NCBI GenBank assembly: GCA_025149285.1
Contig: CP102274.1
Location: 4,552,001 to 4,616,000, forward strand
Direction of reading: 5' to 3'
Length of the DNA: 64,000 nt
Source of the DNA: Hungatella hathewayi
GTDB taxonomy: Bacteria; Bacillota; Clostridia; Lachnospirales; Lachnospiraceae
Positions 34,558 to 43,551 of the stretch are shown one piece after another. The notes beneath the pieces are model-generated. The model did no database searches. It saw only the letters and a program-made list of their open reading frames with translations, and was not told where the DNA came from. Positions within the stretch are counted from its first letter, which is position 1; every line of letters starts with the position of its first letter. The position numbers and the translations under genes were made by a program.

Positions 34558-34958
34558 CGCGCATCCTCCATTCTGACAGCCTTAAGCCGTTCCTTCAGCA
34601 GCCGCTTTAAATATTTGGTATCGTAAGCCAGAATCTCCTGTTTCTGATCTCTGGTGTTATATGCTTTTAAAAGTATCTTCCCATTTTGAAAATCGGAAAA
34701 CTCGATATCGTCGTAAAGATCATACTCCCGATCCATTAGCTCGTAGCCATTGATTCCCTCCGGCTCTGTAAAAGGATCCTCAAAGTCGAAAATATTCCCC
34801 TTTAACGTTCCTGTATAATATCGGGAGCGCAAAGAGAAACCATCGTCTAAATCCGCTGTTTCCGGTATCCCCTTCTGCTCTTCTCTGTGTTCTTCATTGA
34901 ATATGGATGAGAAGGATTCCCGATAGTGAAGGTAGGCTTCCTTGTAAGCCGCGTTCAT
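34554..34958 (-). CDS. Acidic protein of unknown function
   Basis: This 134-residue protein is hydrophilic and acidic in its middle, with a run of aromatic-acidic repeats (FDFEDPFTEPEG, DREYDLYDDIEFSDF) and a basic C-terminus (LKRLLKERLKAVRME). I recognise no family and see no membrane segment. The ATG at 34958 is well placed after AAAGGAGGTGAGG. It heads a run of genes that continues with 4-bp overlaps into the Fpg-like protein and racemase, then the FokI-like enzyme, so all may be on one transcript. Confidence 0.75.
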   Translation of the reverse strand: MNAAYKEAYLHYRESFSSIFNEEHREEQKGIPETADLDDGFSLRSRYYTGTLKGNIFDFEDPFTEPEGINGYELMDREYDLYDDIEFSDFQNGKILLKAYNTRDQKQEILAYDTKYLKRLLKERLKAVRMEDAR

Positions 34959-35250
34959 CTGCCTCACCTCCTTTTCTGATTGGCTGCCTTGTTGTTTAAC
35001 TCTATGTATTTTTATATTCTAGCATAAACACGAAATTCGCGAAAGTCCTCATGAAAGGTTTCGATCCGTATCTGTAACGGTTCCGGCATGTATGTCCGGC
35101 AAACCTGAAATGCATGTTGGTTTATGGCCGCTCCAGATTGACAGCCTTCGTGTAATATTATACACTGTCCATAATATCATTCTTTCATATCAGGCAAATA
35201 AAACCTTAGCAAAAAAGGGCTTAGCAAAACGGATTCGGAAGGGAAGGACA

Positions 35251-35454
35251 ATGGACAAAAACAATCTCGCAGTTATTACATGTATGTGTTCCGGTATGAC
35301 AATCGGCCTTGCCATCGGCGGTGCGGCTGGCCTGTCACACGGAAGAGCAGGCATAACAATGTGTTATGGCTTATTATTTGGAACGATTATTGGAGTAATA
35401 ATAGGAACTGTCATTAAGAAAGTCAAAGAAAAAAATAACATAACCAGAAAATAA
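35251..35454 (+). CDS. Small glycine-rich membrane protein (67 aa)
   Basis: The product has two hydrophobic segments with glycine-zipper spacing (GLAIGGAAGLSHGRAG and GLLFGTIIGVIIGTVI) and a basic tail. It resembles the small glycine-zipper membrane proteins common in Firmicutes, of unknown role. ATG 35251 follows GGAAGGACA; the 53 codons that extend this frame upstream have no ribosome site. It probably forms a unit with the next small gene, 28 bp downstream. Confidence 0.7.
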   Translation: MDKNNLAVITCMCSGMTIGLAIGGAAGLSHGRAGITMCYGLLFGTIIGVIIGTVIKKVKEKNNITRK

Positions 35455-35482
35455 ATTTGCATTATATTAAGAGGAGATTTTT

Positions 35483-35674
35483 ATGAAACAATACGTACTG
35501 CCTGCATTATTAAAAGCACTTGTAATGTCTGTTTGCTTCACTCTGCTTTGTGTCATTTATGGATTCATATCCAACAATCCTTATGAGATAACCTTCATAC
35601 CTGAAGTAATCTTTTTCTTACTGTTCTTCTTTGTCAATTTTATCGAATACTTATGGAAGAACCGGAAAAAGTAG
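35483..35674 (+). CDS. Small two-segment membrane protein (63 aa)
   Basis: A 63-codon gene preceded by AAGAGGAG. The product has two membrane segments (about residues 8-28 and 36-56) and a short basic tail (LWKNRKK). I recognise no family. It follows another small membrane protein on the same strand, and the two may be cotranscribed. Confidence 0.68.
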   Translation: MKQYVLPALLKALVMSVCFTLLCVIYGFISNNPYEITFIPEVIFFLLFFFVNFIEYLWKNRKK

Positions 35675-35780
35675 CGGCTCATAAATGGATCATTATGTTT
35701 TGATGTACACTATGAAATCGTACCTCCTTATCCTTATAAACAAGCAGCCCGCTAAAGCCCCAGGCTCTCGCCCTCTTTCC

Positions 35781-36653
35781 TCACTCAAACAACGACATCT
35801 GAACTCCCGCCTGTTTATCCTCAAAGGCATGCATATACTCAAACAGCCGATTGCTGCTGCAGACCATTCCCGTTTTCCGGCATTCTTCTTTCACCAGGGA
35901 GAGCAGATGTCTGGTATCCGGCGACGGGATCTCGTAACTGTTTCCATAGGTACGGATATAGCGCTCCTTCATCCCCGGAAAATGCTTATCCAGCTGCGCA
36001 TAGAAATACTGCCTGTCCCCATCCCGCAGCGTCACGCCGATGCCAAAGAGCATCACCCCGTACACCGACGCGTCACGGCAGTATGACAGAATGCCGCGTA
36101 TGTTCTCCTCTGTATCGTTTATAAATGGAAGAATCGGAGACAGCCAGACAATGGTTGGAATTCCCTCCTCCTTAAGAATCCGCAGTACCTCCGCTCTGCG
36201 TCCGGTTGTGCAGACATTCGGCTCGATGATCCTGCAAAGCTCCTCATCATACGTCGTAAGCGTCATGGATACCACACACTTCGTCTTCCGGTTGATACTT
36301 TTTAATAAATCCAGGTCGCGCAGGATTAAATCCGACTTCGTCTGAATGGACAGGCCAAATCCATAGTAGTCAATCAGTTCCAGGCTCCGCCTCGTAAGAC
36401 AGAGCCGCTTTTCCAGATGTAAATAGGGGTCGCTCATGGCGCCTGTTCCAATCATACACTTCTTTCGTTTGCTCTTAAGCGCCTTCTCCAGCAGTTCTGC
36501 AGCGTTGGTCTTTACTTCAATATCCTCAAACGCATGATCCATCTGATAACAGGTGCTTCTGGCATCGCAGTAAATGCATCCGTGCGTGCAGCCTCTGTAA
36601 AGATTCATGCCGTTCTGTGCAGAGAGAATCGACTTTACCTGTTTTTCATGCAT
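35781..36653 (-). CDS. Radical SAM protein, SPL/Rv2578c family
   Basis: The 290-residue protein has the radical-SAM cluster motif GCTHGCIYCDARS (C-x3-C-x2-C) at about 24-36, then MIGTGAMSDPYLHLE, which contains the conserved DPY of the spore-photoproduct-lyase-like family. These proteins generate a 5'-deoxyadenosyl radical; spore photoproduct lyase itself repairs thymine dimers, but this branch (COG1533) is uncharacterised and lacks the lyase's extra cysteine. ATG 36653 follows GGGAGGAAACTAT, and the 11 in-frame codons before it cover this site. Confidence 0.87.
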   Translation of the reverse strand: MHEKQVKSILSAQNGMNLYRGCTHGCIYCDARSTCYQMDHAFEDIEVKTNAAELLEKALKSKRKKCMIGTGAMSDPYLHLEKRLCLTRRSLELIDYYGFGLSIQTKSDLILRDLDLLKSINRKTKCVVSMTLTTYDEELCRIIEPNVCTTGRRAEVLRILKEEGIPTIVWLSPILPFINDTEENIRGILSYCRDASVYGVMLFGIGVTLRDGDRQYFYAQLDKHFPGMKERYIRTYGNSYEIPSPDTRHLLSLVKEECRKTGMVCSSNRLFEYMHAFEDKQAGVQMSLFE

Positions 36654-37017
36654 ATAGTTTCCTCCCGGGATCCGCTTACATTTCAAGTCATATCACATCA
36701 TTGCAATACAAATCCGACTCCGATTCTTTTTCCATTCCCATTTCGAATATAATCGAACTGTAACTACAATACCACACTAATCACGTCATCTGTATGTCAT
36801 GTTTATTCATTTCCCCGCTGCTCGCCGACTAATTATTTTTGCACAGAAAAACGGCATCGGAACAGGACGCAGCAGAGGATATCGTATCGTTCTGCTGTAT
36901 GTCCTGCTCCGATGCCATAAGGGTGAAACGCCCCGCAGGCAGAGCCTGCCCCACTTGATCGGGTATCATACCTGATCCGCCGCTCGCCGGAATAAACGGT
37001 CGTTATTCATCCACTCC
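36654..37017. other. Intergenic gap with terminator
   Basis: This 364-bp gap lies between two minus-strand genes. It carries the terminator of the flavin reductase gene at its right and presumably the promoter of the radical SAM gene at its left. I see no reading frame worth calling. Confidence 0.5.
36853..36917 (-). terminator. Long terminator hairpin
   Basis: GGCATCGGAGCAGGACATAC on the minus strand pairs with the GTCCTGTTCCGATGCC side (about 27 bp with small bulges and CAGCAGA/TCTGCTG inside), followed by GTTTTTC. It ends the flavin reductase transcript, about 100 bp past its stop. Confidence 0.85.
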
Positions 37018-39012
37018 TCAGCCAATATGGTTTGCCACCTCAAACGCATCCCATATCGCATACATAATATTGGAAACCTTCCTTGCGTCTCCCAGCAGAT
37101 ACAGTTCCGGCACGTCAAACTCCAGCTGGCGGTACAGAGAGTCCTCCTCCTGATACCCCACTGCAAGAATCACGCTGTCGCAGGCAATCTCCCTCTCTTC
37201 ATCACCGCAGACAAGACTCAGAATTCCGTTACGGTATCCGGTAACACTGGCGGAGGTGACAGTTTTCACTCCACGGTAAGGAATCAGGCGCTCCAGCATG
37301 TCTTTATTGGCATGACACAAGGGACCGTTGACCGCCATCAGCCGGTCCAGCGCCTCCACGATCGTCACGCGCTTCCCCTGTTCTGCCAGCCAGAGCGCAG
37401 TTTCACAGCCGACCAGACCGCCGCCTATCACCACGGTGGTATCCCCGCAGTCTTTTTCCCCTGTCAGAACCTCTGCTGCCGGAAATACCCGCTCGTCGTT
37501 TCCCAGAGAAAACACCTTCGGTCTGGAACCGGTGGCGAGGATCACAGCGTCGTAATTTCCCGCCAGTACCATCTCCCGGTCCACACACGTATTGAAATGA
37601 ACCGGAACCTTCAGAGTCTGAAGCTGGACCTCATACCAGTGAGCCAGCGCAAGATCGTCTTCCTTAAAGTCAGGAACTCCGCCGGGAATTAAGTTGCCTC
37701 CCAGCCTGCCGCCTTTTTCGAACAGCTCCGGCTTATGGCCTCTCACCGCCAGCACTCTTGCGGCCTCACAGCCTGCCGCACCGCCGCCCACGACCATCAC
37801 CCGCCTGCTCTTTAAGATAGGTTCATAGGCGGTCACACGCTCCCTGGCCGCCTGTGGGTTCACCGCACAGTTAATCATGGAATACTCCTGGACACGGCCC
37901 ATACAGCCTTCCTGACAGGAGATGCACGGGCGGATCTGTTCACAGGTTCCGGCCCTCAGCTTATTTACATAGTCGGGATCAGCCAGAAGCGGGCGGCCAA
38001 GGCTTACAATATCGCACTCGCCGGCCTCCACGGCCTCGGAAGCCATCTCCGGATTGTCCATACGGCCTGCACACAGCACCGGGACATCCACGGCCTCTTT
38101 CACCAGCCTGCAGTACGGACGGTAAAGCCCCTTTTTCTGATACATCGGCGGATGGTTCCACCACCATGCATCATACGTTCCCACGTCGGTATCCAGCGCG
38201 TCATAGCCGTACTGCACCAGCAGCTTCGCAGTCTCCAGACCTTCCTCAATATCGCGGCCCTTCTCCTCAAACGTTTCTCCCGGCAAAGCGCCTTCCCGCC
38301 AGTCCTTTATCATGCTCTTTAAGCTGAAACGCAGCACCACAGGAAAATCCTGTCCGCACCTGGACTTGATCTCTTCAACCACTTCACGCGCGAACCGCAG
38401 CCTGTTTTCCAGTGTACCTCCATACTCGTCAGTCCTTTGATTGAACATGGAAATGGCAAACTGATCCAGCAGATAACCCTCGTGAACCGCGTGAATTTCC
38501 ACACCGTCAAAACCGCCCCGTTTTGCATGGTACGCTCCGTCCCCAAAGGATTTTACAATGCTGTGGATCTCCTCCTTCGTAAGCGGCCGGCAGATCTTAT
38601 CCAGCCACCGGTGTGGAATCGCAGATGGCGCAACCGGAGGGAACTCTCCCAGATTGGTAGGGATCGTCACTCTTCCAAAGCCGGCCGACATCATGAAAAA
38701 TATCTTGCTCCCATAGGCGTGAACCCGCTCTGTCATCTCCTTCGACGTCCGGATAAAATGAACGGGATTGTACGTGGAATTGGGGCAGTTTGGCATACTC
38801 TGGGTCTCAACCTCACAGTCTGAAAAGGTTACTCCCGTGATGATCAGGCCTGTTCCGCCCTTCGCACGTTCCGTATAATAATCGATTCCCCTCTGATTAA
38901 ATCCGCCCTCGGCATCAGCCAGTCCCAATGGCCCCATGGGAGCCAGGGCAAAACGGTTTTTCAATGTGACCGATCCTATTTTGACCGGTGTAAACAGATT
39001 CTTGTACTTCAT
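37018..39012 (-). CDS. Old-yellow-enzyme-type flavin/FeS reductase
   Basis: The 664-residue protein has an N-terminal FMN barrel (FTPVKIGSVTLKNRFALAPMG; GVEIHAVHEGYLLDQF with catalytic histidine and tyrosine), a 4Fe-4S site CISCQEGC-x11-C at about 350-365, and a C-terminal FAD/NAD domain (VVGGGAAGCEAARVLA near 397; VIGGGLVGCETALWLA near 529). This is the layout of 2,4-dienoyl-CoA reductase, enoate reductase and bile-acid BaiCD/BaiH. It would reduce an activated C=C bond with NAD(P)H. No bai or fatty-acid genes adjoin, so the substrate is open. The LysR gene upstream may regulate it. Confidence 0.92.
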   Translation of the reverse strand: MKYKNLFTPVKIGSVTLKNRFALAPMGPLGLADAEGGFNQRGIDYYTERAKGGTGLIITGVTFSDCEVETQSMPNCPNSTYNPVHFIRTSKEMTERVHAYGSKIFFMMSAGFGRVTIPTNLGEFPPVAPSAIPHRWLDKICRPLTKEEIHSIVKSFGDGAYHAKRGGFDGVEIHAVHEGYLLDQFAISMFNQRTDEYGGTLENRLRFAREVVEEIKSRCGQDFPVVLRFSLKSMIKDWREGALPGETFEEKGRDIEEGLETAKLLVQYGYDALDTDVGTYDAWWWNHPPMYQKKGLYRPYCRLVKEAVDVPVLCAGRMDNPEMASEAVEAGECDIVSLGRPLLADPDYVNKLRAGTCEQIRPCISCQEGCMGRVQEYSMINCAVNPQAARERVTAYEPILKSRRVMVVGGGAAGCEAARVLAVRGHKPELFEKGGRLGGNLIPGGVPDFKEDDLALAHWYEVQLQTLKVPVHFNTCVDREMVLAGNYDAVILATGSRPKVFSLGNDERVFPAAEVLTGEKDCGDTTVVIGGGLVGCETALWLAEQGKRVTIVEALDRLMAVNGPLCHANKDMLERLIPYRGVKTVTSASVTGYRNGILSLVCGDEEREIACDSVILAVGYQEEDSLYRQLEFDVPELYLLGDARKVSNIMYAIWDAFEVANHIG

Positions 39013-39183
39013 GGCACCCTCCTGTTATTTTTATAACAATATGATACCATTCCGTACAGGACAGGCGCTATCAACAATCGCTTGACGGCTGTCAATACTT
39101 TTTTTATTCTTCCGGCAAATCCGCAGACCAGTACAACATTGCGTAAGTTTCGGTGAATTGTGTGCTTGATATGCAACGCTGTA

Positions 39184-40050
39184 CTAGCTCTGCAGAAAAT
39201 CCTCCAGCGCCCGAATCACCGAATAGCAGCCGTTACTCTCCTTATAAACGCCGTACACTTCCCATTTCAGCCGCTCCCGAAAAGGAATGGCCCTCATGTG
39301 GTCCATGCGGAAATGCTCTGCAGCAAAATCAGGCACCACAGCAAGCCCTGTCTTCTGCCTGCACAGCTGGTACTGAAAGTTTGCATCTGCGGTTTTGGCA
39401 GCAATATGCGGCTTAAATCCCCTGACCTCGCAGGCCTCCAGAAAGTCGTGGTACATATGAAAGTACTCGTTCATCAGGATCAGCTTTTCGCCGCGGACCA
39501 TATCAATGGTGACCCCTTCCAGATCATAGAAGGGGTGGCCCTCGTAAACCAGAAGGCAGACTCTGCAGCCGGCCAGGCGCCTGTTTTTTACGCCGTTTTC
39601 CTTCCACGCTCCAACGACGAAACCGTATTCGATGGTGGAATCCTTCAGCCTCTCCTTCACCTCCTGATTCGAGTACTCACACCATTCCACGGAAATCTCA
39701 GGATTCTCATCGATAAATCTCTGAATCACCGGAAAAGAAAGTACATTAAATACTCCGCAGGCACAGCCAATGCGGAGCAGTCGTTTTTCATTTTTCAGCT
39801 GCTGGATACCGTTGCGGATTTCCTCAAATTCCCGAATCAGAATACCCGCCCTCTCATGGAGCAGTTCTGCGCTCTCCGTTGGTCTCACACCCTGTTTCGT
39901 CCGCACAAAGAGAACCGTATCCAGCTCGCTCTCCAGCATTTTAATATTGCGGCTCAGGCCCTGAGGCGTGATAAACAGCTTCTGTGCCGCCTGGTTGATG
40001 CCGCGTTCCTCATAGACCGCCTCAAAGCTTTTTAAATCCTTGACATTCAT
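39184..40050 (-). CDS. LysR-family transcriptional regulator
   Basis: The 288-residue protein has the LysR winged helix at its start (LKSFEAVYEERGINQAAQKL-ITPQGLSRNIKMLE) and a periplasmic-binding-like effector domain. It lies 171 bp upstream of the flavin reductase gene on the same strand and is the likely regulator. A TTGACGGCTGTCAA inverted repeat at 39082-39095 in the gap between them could be its site. The start ATG follows GGGAGAATGGT. Confidence 0.88.
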   Translation of the reverse strand: MNVKDLKSFEAVYEERGINQAAQKLFITPQGLSRNIKMLESELDTVLFVRTKQGVRPTESAELLHERAGILIREFEEIRNGIQQLKNEKRLLRIGCACGVFNVLSFPVIQRFIDENPEISVEWCEYSNQEVKERLKDSTIEYGFVVGAWKENGVKNRRLAGCRVCLLVYEGHPFYDLEGVTIDMVRGEKLILMNEYFHMYHDFLEACEVRGFKPHIAAKTADANFQYQLCRQKTGLAVVPDFAAEHFRMDHMRAIPFRERLKWEVYGVYKESNGCYSVIRALEDFLQS

Positions 40051-40075
40051 ACCATTCTCCCGGAAGCCACCTTCC

Positions 40076-40711
40076 CTATACCCCGTTGCGGGCGCAGATA
40101 TCCTTCAGGCAGCATTTTTCACAGAATGGCTTCGTTCTGGCTGTACAGACATCTCTGCCGTGGAATACGAGCCGGTGACAGAAATCACTGCCCTCCTCCG
40201 GCGGAATCAGCTTCCACAAAGCCATCTCCACCTTTTTCGGGTCCTTTAAATCCTCCACCAGCCCCATACGGTTTACCAGGCGGATACAGTGGGTATCTGT
40301 GACGATGGCCGGTTTGCCGAACACATCGCCCATAATCAGGTTCGCACTCTTTCTCCCCACTCCGGGAAGCTTTAATAGTGCGTCGAAATCGTCGGGAACT
40401 CTGCCGTCATACTGTTCCTTTAAGATTTTCATGCATGCACTGATATCCCTTGCCTTGCTGTGTCCCAGGCCGCAGGGCTTCACGATCTTTTCGATGTCTT
40501 CCACTTCGGCCCCTGCCAGTGCCTCCACATCCGGATACTCTGCATATAAATCCTGTACAACCACATTTACCCTGGCATCGGTACACTGGGCCGCCAGGCG
40601 CACGCTCACAAGGAGCTTCCAGGCCTCATCGTAATCCAGTGTACAACCGACGTCAGGATATTCTTCTTTTAGGCGCCTGATGATTTCAAGCGCAAGCTTT
40701 TCTTTTGTCAT
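40076..40711 (-). CDS. nth: Endonuclease III
   Basis: The 211-residue protein has the helix-hairpin-helix LPGVGRKSANL with catalytic Lys121, catalytic Asp139 in IVTDTHCIRL, and a C-terminal cluster motif with Cys189, Cys197, Cys200 and Cys206. It removes oxidised pyrimidines and nicks the abasic site. The first two cluster cysteines are 7 residues apart rather than the usual 6. ATG 40711 follows TTGGAGGAGACGGCT; an 18-codon extension covers this site and is rejected. Confidence 0.93.
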   Translation of the reverse strand: MTKEKLALEIIRRLKEEYPDVGCTLDYDEAWKLLVSVRLAAQCTDARVNVVVQDLYAEYPDVEALAGAEVEDIEKIVKPCGLGHSKARDISACMKILKEQYDGRVPDDFDALLKLPGVGRKSANLIMGDVFGKPAIVTDTHCIRLVNRMGLVEDLKDPKKVEMALWKLIPPEEGSDFCHRLVFHGRDVCTARTKPFCEKCCLKDICARNGV

Positions 40712-40780
40712 AGCCGTCTCCTCCAATTCTGTAATCATATTATCACTGATTGGGGAAGACGGCAAGTGGCAGTGCGGCGT

Positions 40781-41170
40781 TTACAGCATCTGGCTGAACT
40801 CCACCTTTTCCCGGTTCGGTCCCAGAATGGTGAAAAAGCGGACGCCATTGGCCCAGAAGGGCAGAAACTGAATCTCCTCGTCAAGCATGGGGTATCCCGC
40901 TTCTTTGATCTCAGCAAATACCGCTTCAATATCCGTCACATCGAGAGCCACGTGATCCACCGCTCCGTTCCTCTCCGCCGCCTGATGGTTCTCATACGTC
41001 TCAATCACAAGACTGCCGCATCTCAAAAAAACAACTCTCTCCCCAGCCGCTTCATTTACCGTCTCAAATGCCGTCTCAAACCCCAGTTCATGGTAAAATG
41101 CCGTCGTCTTCTCTATATCATTCGTCGGAATGCCAATATGCTGGAGTCCCGTTATGTACTGTGCTGCCAT
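40781..41170 (-). CDS. VOC-family protein (glyoxalase/dioxygenase fold)
   Basis: The 129-residue protein has the paired beta-alpha-beta repeats of the vicinal-oxygen-chelate superfamily: GLQHIGIPTNDIEKTTAFYHELGFE at the start supplies the first metal histidine, VDHVALDVTDIEAVF the second, and GPNREKVEF the glutamate. The family includes glyoxalase I, methylmalonyl-CoA epimerase and fosfomycin/bleomycin resistance proteins. The substrate cannot be inferred. It sits between nth and an alcohol dehydrogenase without clear coupling. Confidence 0.85.
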   Translation of the reverse strand: MAAQYITGLQHIGIPTNDIEKTTAFYHELGFETAFETVNEAAGERVVFLRCGSLVIETYENHQAAERNGAVDHVALDVTDIEAVFAEIKEAGYPMLDEEIQFLPFWANGVRFFTILGPNREKVEFSQML

Positions 41171-41223
41171 TTTATTTTCCTCTCCCCTGTATCTTGATTC
41201 ACAGCTCCAATTATTCTTCCACG

Positions 41224-42255
41224 TTACGATTCCGCCACATTGATAATCACCTTCATGGTGCTCTCCCGGTTCTCATCGATATACCGGTATGCCTCCAGAT
41301 AGTCCCTGAATGCGAAATGCTTGGAGATCAGCGGCGCCAGCACCACTTTTTTCTCCTTTACCAGACGGATCGCATCGAGATAATCTTCATTGCGGTACAT
41401 CATACTGGTATTCAAGTCCAGCTCATGGTCATTTAAGACAGCCAGATCAATCTGAGCGGTTCCCGCAAATACAGCCACCAGAATGATGGTGCTTCCCTTG
41501 CGCGCATATTGAATGGCCTGTCCCATCGTAATATTATTGCCCGCACAGTCGTAGATGATGTCAGCCTTATCCGGCCCGAAATTTTCCACCATGGCCTCGC
41601 CGAAATTCTTTGTCTTCGTATTGATGCAGAAATCCGCGCCGCATTCCTTCGCCTTTTCCAGCCTCAAATCACTGACATCCGTAATCATGACGCTCTCCGC
41701 ACCCAGGCCCTTCGCCGTCTGGGCTACCAGGATTCCGATCGGTCCGGCTCCCAGGACCGCAATCTTCGCACCTTCCACATTTCCGGCACGCTTCACCGCG
41801 TGAACTGCCACCGCCAACGGCTCAATCATGGCGCCCTCATCAAAGCTCATCTCCTCCGGAAGCGGCGTCACCTTGGCCGCGTCGACAGCGAAGTAATCGG
41901 ACGCCACACCGGTTGTCTGAAATCCCATTACCTTCAGTTTTTCGCAGAGATTGTATTTGCCATGACGGCACGGATAACATGTTCCGCAGACCACCTGCGG
42001 CTGGATCGTCACCTTCTGTCCCACCTTCCATCCTTTTACGCCGCTCCCGAGCTTCTCGATCTCCCCCGATACTTCGTGTCCCTGGGTGACCGGATAGCTG
42101 GTAAACGGATGCTCGCCATGGTAGACATGGATGTCCGATCCGCATACGCCGATCTTTCTGATCTTAACCAGTACCTGATTCTCTTCCGGCTCCGGAACCG
42201 GCACCTCCCGAAACTCAATTTCCCCCGGAGCGGTCATTACCTGCTGCAGCATCAT
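41224..42255 (-). CDS. Zinc-dependent alcohol/polyol dehydrogenase
   Basis: The 343-residue protein is a medium-chain dehydrogenase: the catalytic zinc motif GHEVSGE with Cys at about 38, a structural-zinc stretch CGTCYPCRHGKYNLC at about 91-105, and a Rossmann motif VLGAGPIGILVAQ near 168. It resembles sorbitol, threonine and L-idonate/galactonate dehydrogenases, which oxidise a secondary alcohol with NAD. The exact substrate is unknown. Two adjacent ATGs (42255 and 42252) follow AAAGAGGGAAC; either could be used. Confidence 0.9.
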   Translation of the reverse strand: MMLQQVMTAPGEIEFREVPVPEPEENQVLVKIRKIGVCGSDIHVYHGEHPFTSYPVTQGHEVSGEIEKLGSGVKGWKVGQKVTIQPQVVCGTCYPCRHGKYNLCEKLKVMGFQTTGVASDYFAVDAAKVTPLPEEMSFDEGAMIEPLAVAVHAVKRAGNVEGAKIAVLGAGPIGILVAQTAKGLGAESVMITDVSDLRLEKAKECGADFCINTKTKNFGEAMVENFGPDKADIIYDCAGNNITMGQAIQYARKGSTIILVAVFAGTAQIDLAVLNDHELDLNTSMMYRNEDYLDAIRLVKEKKVVLAPLISKHFAFRDYLEAYRYIDENRESTMKVIINVAES

Positions 42256-42497
42256 ACATGTTCCCTCTTTCTACATTTTGATTTGTGGAATAGTTTTAAA
42301 TACTTTTATATATCTTTTTATCAAAGTATCTATATTATTGCATAAACTGGGGAAATTGTCAATCCTGTAAGTCACCTTAACTCTGCTATTTGTTTATAAA
42401 CATAATCCGGCTCGCGGGACAGAAAGCAGTCCAAACCCACTTCTTCTTTTGCGAGGATGCGGATATTCATAGTCTAAACGATTACTTACAGACGCAT

Positions 42498-42541
42498 AAA
42501 TCCCCTGTACCATTACCATTTAGTAAAGTCACAGGGGATTT
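42498..42541 (+). terminator. Orphan terminator-like hairpin
   Basis: A perfect 11-bp stem (AAATCCCCTGT and ACAGGGGATTT) has a 22-nt loop and is followed by GATTTTC on the plus strand. No plus-strand gene precedes it closely, so it may mark the end of an unrecognised transcript or a decayed gene. Confidence 0.5.
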
Positions 42542-42607
42542 GATTTTCACTTATACAGGATTCGATACTCCGTCCTTTTTCAACAGCCTGTCTGTAAAAT
42601 GAACATT

Positions 42608-42644
42608 GTTTCAATCCACGCTCGATAATTTCACAGAGTGCGAC
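42608..42644 (-). repeat. Single CRISPR-repeat-like remnant (type I-C-like)
   Basis: On the minus strand the sequence reads GTCGCACTCTGTG, 8 further bases, then GAGCGTGGATTGAAAC. The GTCGC start and the GCGTGGATTGAAAC end are those of type I-C repeats, but the normal 32-nt repeat is stretched to 37 nt by a mid-repeat insertion. Only one copy is present, with no spacers and no cas genes in the window. Confidence 0.35.
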
Positions 42645-42716
42645 TACATCTTATAGATGCGCGGCCTGACTTCATATCAGCGGGGGATACCGATTTCTCT
42701 CCGCCCACCACTGACA

Positions 42717-43376
42717 TTAAGCTTGTTTTTGGCGTTTCATCCCTCCACCTGTAGAGGTGAGGAAATTCTTGCTTGTTTTATTAAAGAACTGCACAAACGG
42801 CCCCAGTCCCAAAGCGGATACCAGCGTTCCCAGGCCGACAATTCCTCCTGCCGCGAAGCATACCACCGCACAGAACACGTCGCAGGCCATACGGCACCAG
42901 AAGTAGGAGATCTTTTTCTGCTTTTTGCACATGATCAGCGCAAGGCTGTCATACGGCGCCACGCCTACATCGGAGGTCTGGTATAAGGAGAGTCCGAAGC
43001 TGCAGACCACCACACCGACGAATACAGTCAATAACTTCTGCCACAGCACGGAAGGCATTCCCAGCGTCACCTCCCATATTCCAAAAAAGAAGGTAACGAT
43101 GTATCCCAGAAGCAGCGCGTTCACTGCAGTGCCCAGGCCGATCAATTCCCGGCCCATGGTGATCTCAGCAATAAAGATCACAAGATTCACCAGAATAAGG
43201 AAAAACGCATACTGAATGCCGGTGCAGTCCGACAGGGCCATTACCATGCCGCTGAAGGGATCGTTGCCCAGTCCTGAAAGTTTGAAAATGCTGATTCCCA
43301 TTCCTGTAAAAACATTACCGATGATCATGATGACGGCCCGCCTGCGGTCCAGTTTCCTAAAATAATCTCTTATCAT
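42717..43376 (-). CDS. YczE/YitT-like integral membrane protein
   Basis: The 219-residue protein has five or six membrane segments and begins RDYFRKLDRRRAVIMIIGNVFTGMG, with GLGNDPFSGMVMALSD and DVGVAPYDSLALIM repeats that mark the YczE/YyaS/YitT membrane family. The two repeats suggest an internal duplication. Function is unknown. The ATG follows GAAAGGACCCC. A 175-bp gap separates it from the DUF2325 gene, so it may or may not belong to the metal island. Confidence 0.83.
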   Translation of the reverse strand: MIRDYFRKLDRRRAVIMIIGNVFTGMGISIFKLSGLGNDPFSGMVMALSDCTGIQYAFFLILVNLVIFIAEITMGRELIGLGTAVNALLLGYIVTFFFGIWEVTLGMPSVLWQKLLTVFVGVVVCSFGLSLYQTSDVGVAPYDSLALIMCKKQKKISYFWCRMACDVFCAVVCFAAGGIVGLGTLVSALGLGPFVQFFNKTSKNFLTSTGGGMKRQKQA

Positions 43377-43551
43377 TTTATGAAGGGGTCCTTTCTCCTC
43401 AGTTTGCGCGTTTCGTGGCCGGCTGTTTATTCCTTCACCGCCAAAAACTGCGCTCCTGCCCCATCATACCATCCTTTTCCAGAACATGCCATAACAACCT
43501 TAAAAATTTATAGCGTTCTCATTCAACTTTTCTTCCAGCTGCAACTGTCAT

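Larger units (their letters stand above)
42256..42716. other. Intergenic gap with hairpin and CRISPR-repeat-like remnant
   Basis: This 461-bp gap lies between two minus-strand genes. It holds the AT-rich promoter region of the dehydrogenase at its left, a strong hairpin at 42498-42541, and one stretch that resembles a type I-C CRISPR repeat at 42608-42644. A 70-codon plus-strand frame at 42390-42602 spans the hairpin and has no ribosome site, so I do not call it. Confidence 0.5.

Noticed and set aside
31247..34958. A hidden DNA methyltransferase in the FokI-like operon
   Set aside because: None of the genes from the 134-residue protein to the Crp/Fnr regulator has a DPPY, NPPY or PCQ motif; all have other clear families or are too small.
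42608..42644. A working CRISPR array
   Set aside because: Only one degenerate repeat-like stretch was found, with no second copy, no spacers and no cas genes in the window; it is kept only as a remnant.
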